A DNA stretch of 64,000 nt from NCBI GenBank assembly GCA_016647705.1, contig CM028332.1, forward strand, positions 30,695,300-30,759,299, written 5' to 3'. Below, one piece after another: positions 45,801 to 57,213 of the stretch. The stretch comes from Eucommia ulmoides (lineage: Eukaryota > Streptophyta > Magnoliopsida > Garryales > Eucommiaceae). The position numbers and the translations under genes are program-made. Every line of letters starts with the position of its first letter. The first letter of the stretch is position 1. Under the pieces are notes generated by a model. The model saw only the letters and a list, made by a program, of their open reading frames with translations. It did no database searches and was not told where the DNA came from.

Positions 45801-47386
45801 TAAATGCGAATCATTTTCTGCTACAACTGAAAACCCGTCACGTTCCCCACATCGTGAAATGGTGGACCTTATAGATGTAGAACCGATAACAATGATTATG
45901 CCCGACGACGACGACGTGGTAGATGTGACTCCAACGCCACTTTTGACCTGTCCCCCCCAACCAAATGATAACACGCCGAAAGTCAGTTCCATGATAAAAC
46001 GTGTGAAGGGTAGGGTGAGGAATGAACATAAAATAGATAACGATTATGTGTATCCTAAGGAAAAGGGCAAAGGGAAGATGATAGAAGAAAAAGACTCCAT
46101 CGATGTCGATCAACTACCCGATAGGGATTATGAAGACACCATAAAAATGCCCATCTGGAAATGATCAAAAGTAGCAACGATGTTTGACGATAGGGATTAG
46201 GAGTTATTGCAATTGATACATAATGAGGAAGGGGTCGGGTGTGTGCTGAAAACTTTTATACTTGTTACCTTATTTTTTCTAATGACTTTTTTGAGCTGAT
46301 TGATTGATTCTCGTTTTTTGCAGTGCATTTGTGTGAGGTGATGAGGGTCCGACTTCCACATTCATAGGAGGTGACGTGATATGTTTGATCCAAGGCAAGC
46401 AAGTTGCTGATAATGTATGCATCTTATCTGATATTGTTCTTGTGGGCGTTCATTAAAATTATGATTCCCCGTAATGTGTTTGTACAATATTACATGTGAA
46501 TGTTAATGTTTTCGTTTGTCCGCTTTTTCAATTCACATGTTATTGATTCGTTTGGCGAATTCTTGGAAATACGGATGCGGACAATCAACACCATACGCAA
46601 CACAAATGGGGTGAGGATGCTGAACCAGTCGAAGTTCGTTATCGCAAGTGTGTGGGTAAGCATTAATTATCTTAATTTGTCTACTACTAATGACATTGGG
46701 GCTAACATATGATTTATGCCACAGAGACTGTTCTAAAGAAAAAACAACAAAAACTGTTGGATTATTTACACGCAACAATCCAAGTTGCGTTTATCAACAA
46801 CTGTCGATACCTATTGTTCCCCATAAATTCAGATGGACGTCATGTGTACGCAAATCATTGGACGTTATTAGTACTTGATATAAAGAAAAAAAAAAAAAGT
46901 GGACATTCTATAACTCCATCTTGCCTAGAGACCCGATGTCTGACCACTACTTCAAGGATGCCCGATGGGTGGTATGTGATATATGGTGCTTAATTTTCGT
47001 ACACATTTGTTTGCTTAAAAAAACACACAAAAAAATGCTGAAAATTTCTTATTGTGAATGTTCTATAGAAAACTGTCATTGAGTTGTTTCTCAACAAACA
47101 AATTGACTACGAATGGGGGGATGTTTCCATTGAACAATGCCTTGGAACGCTGCAGCAGAAAAGATCGTAAGTGTCTATAACTACTTTTTATGTACCAACC
47201 GTTTTTATGTAAATGTATAAAATCAAAAAAAAAAATTATCATTCACAGGACCGATTGTGGAGTGTACGTGATGTATATGATGCTCCAGTTTGCCGAGAAC
47301 AAACTTGTTGCAAAAAAATTAAAAGCGGAAGAGGTTAAAAACGTCCGTAAGACAGTCCTCCATCACTTGTTGAACAATCGAAAATG
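42866..47386 (+). pseudogene. ULP1-like (C48) cysteine protease gene carried by the MULE
   Basis: A multi-exon plus-strand gene. Possible first exon 42866-42932 (MMKNLKTQPSLLRKRKNP, donor GTCAGT) is one base out of phase with the next. Exon 43965-44588 encodes the conserved MULE-ULP N-terminal region (FSYRCNPKQVVDLLKDC, LLSKTPFAKLFEALYDNKLS; DUF1985-like). Exon 44681-44814 begins YWLCKHTNLITP. 44917-46160 is a linker with long coiled coil (45265-45690), an acidic patch and a nuclear-signal-like KGKGKMIEEK. The protease core follows: DVICLIQGKQVADNV, VIDSFGEFLEIRMR, catalytic His in YANHWTLLVLD (about 46850), FYNSI where the acid is Asn not Asp, and catalytic Cys in TDCGVYVMYM (about 47255). 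It stops at 47386. Lesions: TAG at 45151, a frameshift at 45540, and an A13 slippage site at 46888-46900. The family cleaves SUMO from proteins. Confidence 0.82.
43480..43850. repeat. ~185-bp tandem duplication in ULP1 intron 1
   Basis: TAAGAGCGCCTAATGTAATT, GCGCTGATTTTTGACAAT, TGTCCATAATTGTT and GAATGTTCTTACAC occur in the same order in 43480-43664 and 43665-43850. Confidence 0.9.
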
Positions 47387-48122
47387 AACGCGATCCCTTT
47401 CAGCTACCAGACTGAGGAAGAAGCATGACGGGTCTATATAGTTGATTGACCAATCAATGGATTTGTGGTTTTTTTTGTTCTGTTTTGTTGTAGACATTTA
47501 GTATGACGGCCACCACATAGGTTTTTGGTTTTTGTTCTATTTTAGACATTTAGTATGATAGTTTTGTTTTGGTTTTAGCATGATGACTTGACACGGATTT
47601 GGATTTCTGGTTCTACGTGCACATTCACAAGACACCACCACATACCAGACATTCATCACCAAAAAAATCGTATCTGATTTAGTGAACGTTTCATGTGCAC
47701 CCCTAAACATTCAGATACACATCGAAATAAGACAGATTTTTTGCGTATCTGAATATTCATATATGGTTGTGTTGCATAAGTTCATAGTATGACGGCTTCT
47801 GCACGTTTAGTAAACGTTCATGTGTACTTGAAACATTCAGAAATGCACATAGAATAAGACATATTTTGCAAATCTGAATGTTCATGTATGGTTGTGTTGC
47901 ATAAGTTTATACTTGTTGGTTCGAATAATTCTGTAATGCAAAAACACTTAACAAACACATGATCACGAAAGAATTTTGTAGAAAATTGAGGGGATGCAAG
48001 ATATATACCATTCTTAACAAAAAACAAATATATACACATCCATACCTCACAAAAAAAAAAAAAAAAAAATGAGCTTTTGTAACAGCATATGTCAAAAAAT
48101 ATAGACCCAAGTCAAATAATCA
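47387..48122. other. Spacer 3' of the ULP1 gene with a ~115-bp tandem duplication
   Basis: Non-coding. 47680-47795 and 47809-47912 are copies sharing AAACATTCAGA, AATAAGACA, ATCTGAAT, and ATGGTTGTGTTGCATAAGTT. The remainder is T-rich. Confidence 0.7.
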
Positions 48123-48436
48123 CTATGCCAAGTCAACGGATGATTCGCTCGGCGCCGGCAAAGCAAAACCAGGGCCAAGGTAACTTCTCAAACACTCGAG
48201 CTCTTCCTCTAGGTCAGTAACACGTCTGCAAAGGTACTCCACTTCCACCCTCATTTTTTCAATCTCGTCACATTTGCCGTGGTACCTCCATCGTGCCCGC
48301 CCATCCTCCATTGCATCAATCTTGCTAACTCCATCAGTTGCTTGGCATCCTCGTCCCACTGGCTAACTTGTGCATCAAACGCATTGTTCGCGTTATTTTG
48401 CTAGTTGTCAGTCTGGTTGTTTCCCTCGTTATCCAT
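48123..48436 (-). pseudogene. Small coiled-coil accessory ORF of the ULP1-MULE
   Basis: From ATG 48436 the frame gives MDNEGNNQTDN, a TAG, then NNANNAFDAQVSQWDEDAKQ. A one-base shift moves coding to the frame ending at 48123 with RWRYHGKCDEIEKMRVEVEY and VTDLEEELECLRSYLG, a leucine-rich coiled coil of about four heptads, then a short tail PGFALPAPSESSVDLA. Size would be about 105 residues. It is co-oriented with the transposase and lies between it and ULP1. A TATA-like CTATATATATGACC (minus, 49041-49028) lies about 590 bp upstream. No family recognised; the start and the frameshift position are inferred. Confidence 0.5.
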
Positions 48437-49786
48437 TGCCTAATACACAAAAGTCAACCCATATGGTTTGCCAATCCAAATCTTAATGAAAAAAGTGTGT
48501 TGGTTTCAACCGCGCACTAAACAAAATCTGAAAAAATATTCATGAATTGGAATTTATAAGGGGGAAGGGATTAACATTCGTACAAAGGGAAAAAAATGTC
48601 CCCCCCCCCCCCCCCTTGTTTGCTTGTATTCAAACACATATTCAAACCATCGAAACCCTGGATGGCAAAAAAGGATACTTACTGACTCTGTGTTCCCATA
48701 AACGAAACATGTATCTGTTTGGAAAAAAATAGTATACTACATACTACAAATGTGTGGACGAGCAAACGCGGATCTTAAATTAGGACTAAAAAAAACTTAG
48801 AACCACCAACCAACAAAAATATCTTACGAATGTGTTACGAAAGTCTGGTCGCAAAAAACCAAAAGCCATATGTGTGCTAACACATGCTGATTGCAGATTA
48901 AGAACGGGAAATAGACTTAACAATTTCTCGTTGTGTTCTCGCCGGTGGAACTTCGAAGGTTATTTTATGATAAACGATCAAGTAACTCAAAATCGATCTC
49001 TATGTGGTCGTGAATTGGAATGCAGATGGTCATATATATAGACCCATTCCTTTCGGCCTCCATACCTGGCTGGACGTCTGGGGTGTGGCGTTCCATTGTC
49101 CAAAGCACAAAACTGGCGGCGTGGGGTGACGTTTCACATAGAGTCATGAATGTTCATTCTGACTCCTTTCTTATCGATCCACGAAACGACGTTTTGCTCA
49201 TATCACCATGGCTAAAAATATGTATGAAAAAATTGGGGAGCTTATAAATGTTAATTTTTTTAAGATGCAATAATGAGAAGGGTGAGATACACATAAGTTA
49301 GTTTTTTGTGTATGTTCATATCTGAGTGGCTTCCAGTGAAATTTTGTGTTGAAAAAAAATTGAAATCTAATATCTGTACTTTTTTTATGCAAACTAATTG
49401 TGAGAGGGCGTGAGTGCAAACATGTGATGTTGATGGGTTGCGTGAATATTCATGATGACTTTCACCAAAAGCATATCTCTGTTACTCTTACCGAAAAAAA
49501 TTGGGAGCATGGTCATAATGGCTTCCTTTTTGTTTTGCTAATGTCAATTGTACCTATTCTGCTTGGTTATGTGGGAATGGATCAAGATAACTGATGTTAT
49601 TGTGTGGCCAAAAGATCCCACTCCACAAAATACATAAAGAAAAATGAAGGTGAATTTAGGAGTCTGAAAATTTATATAAATCATCTCAGTCGAAATGAAA
49701 ACGAATAAAAAAAGAATGCGCTGTCTAGGAAAAAAATGCTCCAAACGTCTATAAAATGAATAAATGAAACAAAATAAAATGAGATG
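48437..49786. other. Spacer between the small ORF and the transposase 3' end
   Basis: Contains a C15-type tract (48601-48615) and scattered short open frames with no domains. The minus frame 49147-48965 is open for 60 codons without a recognisable motif. The TATA-like sequence at 49028-49041 may serve the small ORF. Confidence 0.4.
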
Positions 49787-52029
49787 CTAAATTAGGTTTG
49801 TGCACGTCTTTCCGTTGTGACGCCCAATCTTTTTGCAATGGCCGCAACAAATTTCGACGATCTCACCTTTGGACGGTATACGCTTCTTCCTGGGACGTCC
49901 AGGTTACTTTTTAGTAATCAGTGGGATGATCACAGCTTCGTCTTCTTTCCACACCGGCCTCTCAAGTGTCGCGACGCCAAACATTCCTTCCGCGTATGTT
50001 CGTCTGTAGTAGTCCACTAAGAAGTAAACCTCAATGAATGTATGCATGTTCTGGCCGCTCTTCAAAATAGTCGAACATGCATGTGCGCATGGGAAGCCAT
50101 TGACTTTCCAGTTCAAACATGTGCATGACATGTTCTTCAAGTCAACCAACACAGACGGGTGTGATAGAACTTCGTAAACGTTATTCCCACGTTCAATGAC
50201 CATCCAAGTTCGTCCTACGATAATATTTTGTGCAATCATTTCGTCGTGGCACGGCAAAATAACTCCCATCATCGTCACTGACTCAGCGCATCTGACTGAC
50301 ATTTGTGCCGTTAACTTGCATCTGATTTTATCGATCATCGTTATAACCGTCAAGTGTCGTAGATCACGAATCCATGCATTGAATGATTCCGCAAGATTTG
50401 ATGACATTTCGCTGTACCGTTTGCCTTAAAAGAACATGTTACAAAATCTATCCGGCGGGACATTGTGTAATAAATTTTCAACTTGACCTCTACCCTTGGC
50501 CTTTAGGGCATCCAGCATTTCGTTATATTTGTCAAATGTCATAACATATGCCATTTTTGTAAATTTGAAGACCAAGCTCTCTTTGAATCCTTGCTTCATT
50601 CCGGTTAACTTGTCCTTCAGGTTATTCTTCAGGTGATTGAGGCAGAATGCGTGAAAACAGTTTGGGAACATTCTACCCACACCGTCGATGATCCCGTTGT
50701 GTCTGTCTGATATGAATGTTAACACACGTTCGTGCGACACAATTGTGGACAAATTGGTTAAGAACCACCGCCACTTGTCGTCGTTCTCCACATTTACTAT
50801 CGCAAACGCAATCGGGAACATTCATGTGAATACCAACAAATCGTCAAAGTCGTGTATTAGACTGTCGCGAAAAAATGCAGAAAAGAAACTAAATATATTT
50901 TACATTGATTTATCATTTTAATTACCATTCACTCCATCTTTTGCATTCGCTGCCAATAAACATCCCTTATACCGACCACATAGGAAGGTCCAATCCAGAA
51001 AAATCATGGGGCGACAATAGTTGAACCCTTTAATGCTTGCGTTAAATGCAATAAAAATTCTCTTAAAATGTCCAGTTTCTTTGTCATAATCTAGAACAAA
51101 ATGACTCTCTGGGTTTGTACACATACAAGTATCGATGTACCATCGGAATTGGTCGTATGAAGATTTGTAATCCTCGTATAACTCATTTTGGGCTTTCTCA
51201 ATGCCGTTCCAAGCAATGTGATATGGGATATCAATCCCGTAATCATTCTTGAACGTGTGAACGACATCAATGGGGCGAACATCATGTGTGTTTTTCACCA
51301 AATCAACCAAGCAAGACTTCACCACATTTGAATTCATGTTTGCGTTCCGGGTCAACAGATAAGCAGCCCCGCATAAATGTACATTGTTGAACTTCCATAT
51401 GTAGAAAAACTCATTGCTCTCATCCACCCTCCCGTGTACTTCCCATTCGCACCCTATTTCTTCCTTTCGTGAACATTCTGTCGTGACTCTTTTTTTATCG
51501 TTTTTCTTCAATTTGAAGGTAAAACCTCCATGAACAGCAAACTTCCTAAGAATTTCCCTAAATTCGGGAACCCCACCCATAAAAATCTATCCCACCTCTT
51601 TAATGCCTTCACCCCATCAATCCGATAGCAATGTTTTTGTGACAACGGACAAAAAATCGACAACAGATCGTGATCTCTCGATTCGTCTCCTCCGTTGCCC
51701 CGACACGTTGAGGGCTCAATTGTCATTATAGGTCCGTTGCCATCTGATCCACTCCCGCTGCCACACACTTTGATGTCGGCATAGATGTATTCAAACTTCA
51801 AAATCTGAGAAACGCTACAGATAACTTCAAAGTCAGCTTGGGATGACAGTATACACTTGTCATGTCCAGGGATGGAATAGTATAGCTCAAATGCGTCACA
51901 CCGCAGTATCTCCCACCTCGCTATTATTTTTTGAACTAGCTTGTCAAACGTGAGATGATCCGCGCGTTTATTTCCGTATGAATACTCATCAAGCTTACAC
52001 ATCAACACTAGTTCGTATGCCGTATCCAT
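49787..52029 (-). pseudogene. MURA-type transposase (ULP1-MULE)
   Basis: An N-terminal domain (52029-51560, YELVLMCKLDEYSYGN...) is joined by a one-base frameshift plus a TAG near 51570 to the DNA-binding region (GGVPEFREILRKFAVHGGF, CEWEVHGR). In the catalytic core the first Asp is in MIFLDWTFLCGRYKGCLLAA, the second in FISDRHNGIID followed by C-x2-H (CLNHLKNNLK), and the Glu in SSNLAESFNAWI. SWIM finger CTCLNWKVNGFPCAHAC. The C-terminal CCHC knuckle (CGHCKKIGRHNGKTC) ends at TAG 49787. Other lesions: TAA at 50426-50428 and TAA at 49904-49906, plus a 95-bp intron (donor GTAATT after AKDGVNG) whose acceptor reads CATGA instead of an AG. A typical full-length MURA otherwise, about 720 residues. 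Confidence 0.88.
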
Positions 52030-53775
52030 TCCGTTTGTTATCTACCCATTTACAAACTAAGGCTCAAAAAAAAATAACATATTAATGTGCGCAAAAAATT
52101 CCGAAAGTATGCTACCATTACAAATGGAATTCAGAGTTTCTCTGTCTGTTTCAAACACACCAGTTGACTGGGTGATTTTGAAAAAACATTCACACCGTAT
52201 TAACATGTTAAAAATCCATTTTACAAAAGCGATGTTTATCCTGTGAATGTTCTCAAATTCAAGTAAAAAAAAAAAAACATTTTTTGTAATAGTATAATGA
52301 ATGCTATCTGAAACTCCCCCCCCCCCCCCCCCAACCCCCCACCCAATATTCTTATACACTGTGCCTTTTTGTGACTTTGTTCGTGTCTCAAAACTATATA
52401 GATATGCCAACACAAAAATATGAGGTTCTTCATAACATGTTGTGGATGTTCTCGATTTTTGCAGAAAATATAACAGGTTGAAACTTTGACAGTTTCAACC
52501 CCCCCCCCCAAAAAAAAAATCCCCATACACTCTATTTGTGTGGCTTGTTCATGGCTCAAAACTATAGATATGTCAAAACAAAACCTTCTTTTGTGTATGT
52601 TATCGAATGCAACCAAAATATGAGTTTTTTTATAACATTTTGTGAATGTTCTGAAAACTCTCCGGATATTCCCATACACTGTGCATTTATCTGACCAGAC
52701 AGATCTCAAAACCATGGATATGGCAAAACAAAACCGAACTGAATTTGCAGGATGAACATCAATTTTTACAAAAACACATAAACGGGTGAAACTTTGACAG
52801 TCGATAAAAACACAAATATACTCACCACACCACACGTTATCTTGTTTCCGTTTCAGTACATAACCCCGAGCTCAAAGGATCAAATAAAAATGTGACTACA
52901 ATCCACTGTTCCACCTGTTCTTTCTAATGGATTTGAATTTTGTTTTGGTCGTCTCTTCATTTACCAAAATTATGGGTTGAATGAAATAAGAGAAGATGTC
53001 ATAAATAAGATGGATTAATGAACCTACCTAATTAATCTCTGAATGGGAACTTACCATAATCGCCTGCTCAGCCACTATGGGAGTATCGACGTCCATTCAT
53101 TTTGTATTTTGAACTGACGAGGATCATATTATTAGAATGTTTTATAAAAGGTTGAAATAATACTCTTTTCCATATTAGTTTGATGAGGAAAGAGAAAATG
53201 CAATTTGGTCTAAATAATAAAAAATCCATTTTTTTTCCCATTTAAACACCCTTAAGAAAAGAAAATAAAACAAAACAAATGAAATGAAAATACAAAAAAT
53301 AAACAAAAATTAAAACAGGAAATAGAAAACAACAAAGAGATGAGGAAAAATAAAGTGTCATATTGTAAGAGATTCCTCGAATTAAAACCCCTATAATAGT
53401 TATATCCTAAAATTTTGTTATGCATTTGGTTTATAATTAGCTCAAGGCTACACATATTGTACCCAAAAGAAAAGAAAAAACATTACATGAGCAAGTACAT
53501 GAGATTGGGCTCAGTGTTACAGTAGACCTCTTGACAGATCATATTCATATTCAATTTTCTCATGTTAGGACCATGTCTTCTGTTGGATCAGATTCTCTCC
53601 TGAGGAAATTTTGATAGCATCTCTAGGAAAAGCTCAACCATGTTTTTCTCAGCTGTCAGCATAATTGAGATTCAAAAAAGGCAAGAAGAATATATCAGCG
53701 ATGGGTTTTTGTAATGTACTAATACGAAGAACAAAGAGGCGATATCACAAAGCATTACTTAATTAATTGAACGTA
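52030..53775. repeat. Subterminal tandem repeats of the MULE, then TFB4 3' flank
   Basis: Three imperfect 150-175-bp units start with C(C/T)(C/T)ATACACT at about 52350, 52524 and 52672; each continues with TCTCAAAACTA..GATATG.CAAAACAAAA. C-runs (52318-52333, 52499-52509) sit between them. From about 53460 the sequence probably holds the TFB4 3' UTR on the minus strand, without a confident poly(A) signal. Confidence 0.65.
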
Positions 53776-56700
53776 TTATGATTCTGTAGTTTTTCTCTTC
53801 CGATCAGGGGTAGTAGATGCATTTGTTTGGGCTTGACCAAATTCTGATCTGCATTCAAGAGTTGCAGTGGTCAAGAATTAGAAGGTTATATATACTGAAG
53901 AGAGAAATTATCAAAGAATGAGACCGGTACTATATATTGATCATTCTAACCCGCAAGTCGAACATTTCTTGTGATGCTTGCAGAAAATGGACAAACAGAC
54001 AGAACATATGTAGCCCATGTCGATAGTGCTTTTGTGGCAAAAACATCTGCAATTTTCAGAATTCAATGAGATTCATTCAAAATAGGGACTATATTCTTCA
54101 AAACTTGAAGAACAAAGAAAGGAGGGGGAAAAAGTAGCATACGCGAACACAATATTACAATTTCTATAAAACTATTTTTTAATATATGTGAATATAAGTG
54201 ATTTTGAAGATGAATTTGATTAAGAGGTATTTGCACTTTGCAACCCTAAAGTTTCATAAAAATCCCACTTCAATGCCTATACTTTCAATTTGAACACTTT
54301 AAACCCTGAAGAATCTAAATCGTGGCAATTGAGTTCAAATTGTTAACCCCAACATTTTTTTGACAGAAATCACCCACGTGGATGATTTCCGTACTTGACA
54401 CATGGGTGATTTCCGTTAGAAACAATGACGGTGTTAACAATTTGGACTCACTTAACACGATTTGAATATTTCAAGGTTTAATTTGTTTAGATTGAAAGGA
54501 CCGGGACTAAAGTGGAATTTCTTTAAAACTTCTGGGGTGCAAAGTGAAAAAAGAACCTCTTTGATTAACAAATAAAGCACAACGGAAAGAGTAGCATTCA
54601 TGACGAACTTTCGAGATCGTGATTAAAATTAGATTGTGTTCATGTAGTCCCTACTTGGTTAATTTCTTGTGTTTATTACACAAGACCAAATACATAAATA
54701 AACACCATATAGTTGTGAGTGAACTTACGAGGCACGAAAATCAACCCCTACAGGCTTAGGAAGTTGTAAAAAGCTCCGAGACTGCAAATCAGTAGCAAAC
54801 ACCATCTGCATGTCTCAGAAAACAAATCTCATGTCAGTATCCACACAGTGAGATATAGATGGAATATAAAAACAAGAGCATTCTCAAAAAGATCAGAGCA
54901 GTTCCCTTCAGAACAAGCTCGGTCCAGAAATCGATTGCCAAGTGTTATGGTGAGTCAAGAGAATATACTAATCTAACAATAAATCCATGATTAAAATGAG
55001 TATTTGGTAGTCAAGCGGCAACTACTAATGTTCAACAATAAAACTGAAATGGGTTAATAGCCTTGAGATGGTTTGCCAGTGAAGAACCTACCGTTAAATA
55101 TTGAAAAAGCCCATCTAGTTGTTGGGGCTTCAGATATACACCGCCGGTTATATATGAAGCCTGCTCTCAAATACGTATCTCAATCAATCAGATAAATCAA
55201 CAATGGGTTGTCCAAATAAAAACAATTTTAGCAATCAAAAAGTAGCCAGCATATTAGAACAATGTGCTACCTGCTGCAAGAAGGCAGAGTGTTGGGATCC
55301 TATAACACAAGAATCAATTGGCACCTGCAGCAAGAATGACAGAACCAAGGAAATGAATATTTTGAGGTTTTCAAAGGTAATTAAAAGATGTTCCATGAAG
55401 ACAAATTTGGTTGAGAATGTAAAGAACGTGATTCTACAGCCACGCGACCAAACATGACCATCATATGATTATGAACTTCAAAAATAAGGGTAATTCAATC
55501 CAAAATATGTATAGCATGAGCAACAAAAAATCAGTAAGAGTATTATACTCTTATCATTTACAATACCATTGAATGCTGAGCTGAGAAAATCGAATTCATG
55601 ATTGCAACATATCTGCAAATACGAAAAACTTTCAGGCTAAAAGCTTATATGCAATAAATTAAGAATAGTTGTAAACAATCATAAAAACATACTGCCCAGG
55701 TCCATCAGGTGATCCATGCAAACAAAATATCTGCAACAATTTGTAAATACCTCGTAAGAAATCAATACATTCATTCAACCTATTAAAAGACCATTCACAA
55801 TAACAATATGTTGGGTTTATTCCACATCGGATGTGGAAGGGGCTACTGGTCAGGTTATAAGTGTGAAGGAATGCCTCATCTCATGAGCTACCTTTTGGAG
55901 TTAAGAGATGCCCAAAACCACCTGAACACTGGTATAAGAGCCGAAATTACAACAACTCTAACCCAATAACCACAAAAGGAGATTTTGGTCGAGAGTTACC
56001 ATTCCAAAAGCCCGATGTGTGAGGGAAAGATTGTTGGGTTTAGTCCAACATCGGAAGTGGAAGGAACTGGTTGTCAGATTATAAATGTGGGAGAAAACCT
56101 CACCTCATAAGCAAATTTTTTGGATTAAAAAAGGCCCAAGACCTCCCCAACACAATATATAAAGACATTGATAAACAGTAAACAAAAACATACGTGCATA
56201 AAGAGAAACATGGAGAGAGTGTCCACATGAATCACAATTCATAAGTAATAAAAACCCACAACTCCAATTCCCCTAAATGAACTTATAAAATTTTAATCCA
56301 CACCATAACCGAATTCCAGCCTTCATTGTAAATGACATATTAATATCAGCTATGAACTCTACGAAGATAAAGAACCTTACTCGAGGCTGCGGGTGCAGGG
56401 GTCCAGAGCGGAAAACTCTCTGTATATCTAAATATCAAAGTTAAATCAAACACATACAGAAACATTTATACACACATTAGCAACAAATATGAACATTTTT
56501 ACATAAGGGATACACAGAAATCACTATCAAGGATACAACACAATGCCATTGATAAAGAACCCGAAAGCAGCGAAGGTTGGACCTCGTTAATGGATTCTTC
56601 CTCATTCAACTCCTCATCATTCACCACAAACTCCTCCAGTGCATGCAATAAGCTCTCGGTCCTGGGGTTCGCACCCGCCATTGACGAATCGTATAAGTAG

Positions 56701-57073
56701 TCACATGAATTGGAGCCTGTGGCTATTACAACCACCTGATTGAACTGATTGAGCAATAGAATCGAATTCAGAAATGACAAAACCTGTTTGATTTTTCAAG
56801 AACAAGTGAGAAATTCCGCGCGGAAGAAACGAGGGTTTAGAGAAGGCAAAAATGATTTTCGGGAGGGTCTTACGTGTGAGAGGAACTTTGAAAACGTGAA
56901 TGTGGTCGAGATTGAGCTCCAGAAGATAGGGTTGGTGTCGATTAACACCACTAACAGGCTCACATCATCTGTGAGTTACATGATCAAAGAAGACGTAAAG
57001 AAGACCGAGAGACTAGTAATAGACAGAGAGAGAAAAAAGGACCTGCGTACAACTTCGACGGAGCTGGAGCCAT
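53776..57073 (-). CDS. TFB4: TFIIH subunit TFB4 / p34 (GTF2H3 homologue)
   Basis: Eleven minus-strand exons, all with GT-AG borders and consistent phases: 57073-57043, 56968-56874, 56783-56537, 56427-56381, 55730-55693, 55612-55567, 55324-55271, 55160-55092, 54805-54729, 54046-53951, 53848-53776. They total 873 nt, 290 residues, uninterrupted. Tfb4 is the von Willebrand-like core subunit of TFIIH, used in transcription initiation and nucleotide-excision repair. Signatures: [17 protein letters not shown] near the N-terminus, [71 protein letters not shown], and the C-terminal C4-type zinc motif [17 protein letters not shown] then [16 protein letters not shown]. The basic tail DRKRKTTES ends the protein. 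Length fits the family (about 300). The start is the first ATG before LLVVLIDT. No TATA box is obvious upstream. Intron 4 holds a TRIM element. Confidence 0.95.
55809..56152 (+). mobile_element. TRIM retrotransposon in TFB4 intron 4
   Basis: Two 120-bp LTRs (55809-55928 and 56032-56152) both run TGTTGGGTTTA.TCC to (C)AACA. After LTR 1 comes TGGTATAAGAGC (55930-55941), one base off the tRNA-iMet primer binding site. A purine-rich GTGAGGGAAAGA precedes LTR 2. The whole 344-bp unit is flanked by CAATA on both sides (55804-55808, 56153-56157). No coding capacity: a terminal-repeat retrotransposon in miniature, antisense to TFB4. Confidence 0.92.
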
Positions 57074-57213
57074 AGTTGCCTCCGGCGATCTCAACTGTCC
57101 CGCCTCGCCGAGCAAAGGTCGTCTCGTCTGAGACAGAGTGAGAGAGGAACTTAGATAGGATTTGAATCGGATCCGGGTAAACCCGTATCTGATCCATTTA
57201 CCCCGTTTGGTTA
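57074..57213 (-). promoter_or_regulatory. TFB4 5' flank
   Basis: Only 140 bp of GC-richer sequence separates the TFB4 ATG from the MITE at 57214. It probably holds the transcription start; no TATA box or other named element is clear. Confidence 0.4.

Larger units (their letters stand above)
42600..52830. mobile_element. Kaonashi/CUMULE-like Mutator element with ULP1 protease, small ORF and transposase
   Basis: A ULP1-like gene (plus, 42866-47386) and a MURA transposase (minus, 52029-49787) converge on a spacer carrying a third small ORF (minus, 48436-48123). Mutator elements that carry ULP1-like SUMO proteases are known in plants (Arabidopsis Kaonashi/KI-MULEs, melon CUMULE, rice relatives) and often lack obvious TIRs; I found none here. 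GAATGTTCAT-type words recur at both flanks and in introns, and tandem repeats occupy both subterminal parts (43480-43850, 47680-47912, 52345-52810). Ends are therefore approximate. All three ORFs are broken. Confidence 0.75.

Noticed and set aside
42600-52830. Terminal inverted repeats of the ULP1-MULE
   Set aside because: C-runs at both ends looked suggestive but do not lie in an inverted alignment; no convincing TIR found by eye.
55809-56152. Cassandra-type TRIM with 5S rRNA-like sequence in its LTRs
   Set aside because: The LTRs show no 5S-like internal promoter words; only the general TRIM layout is supported.
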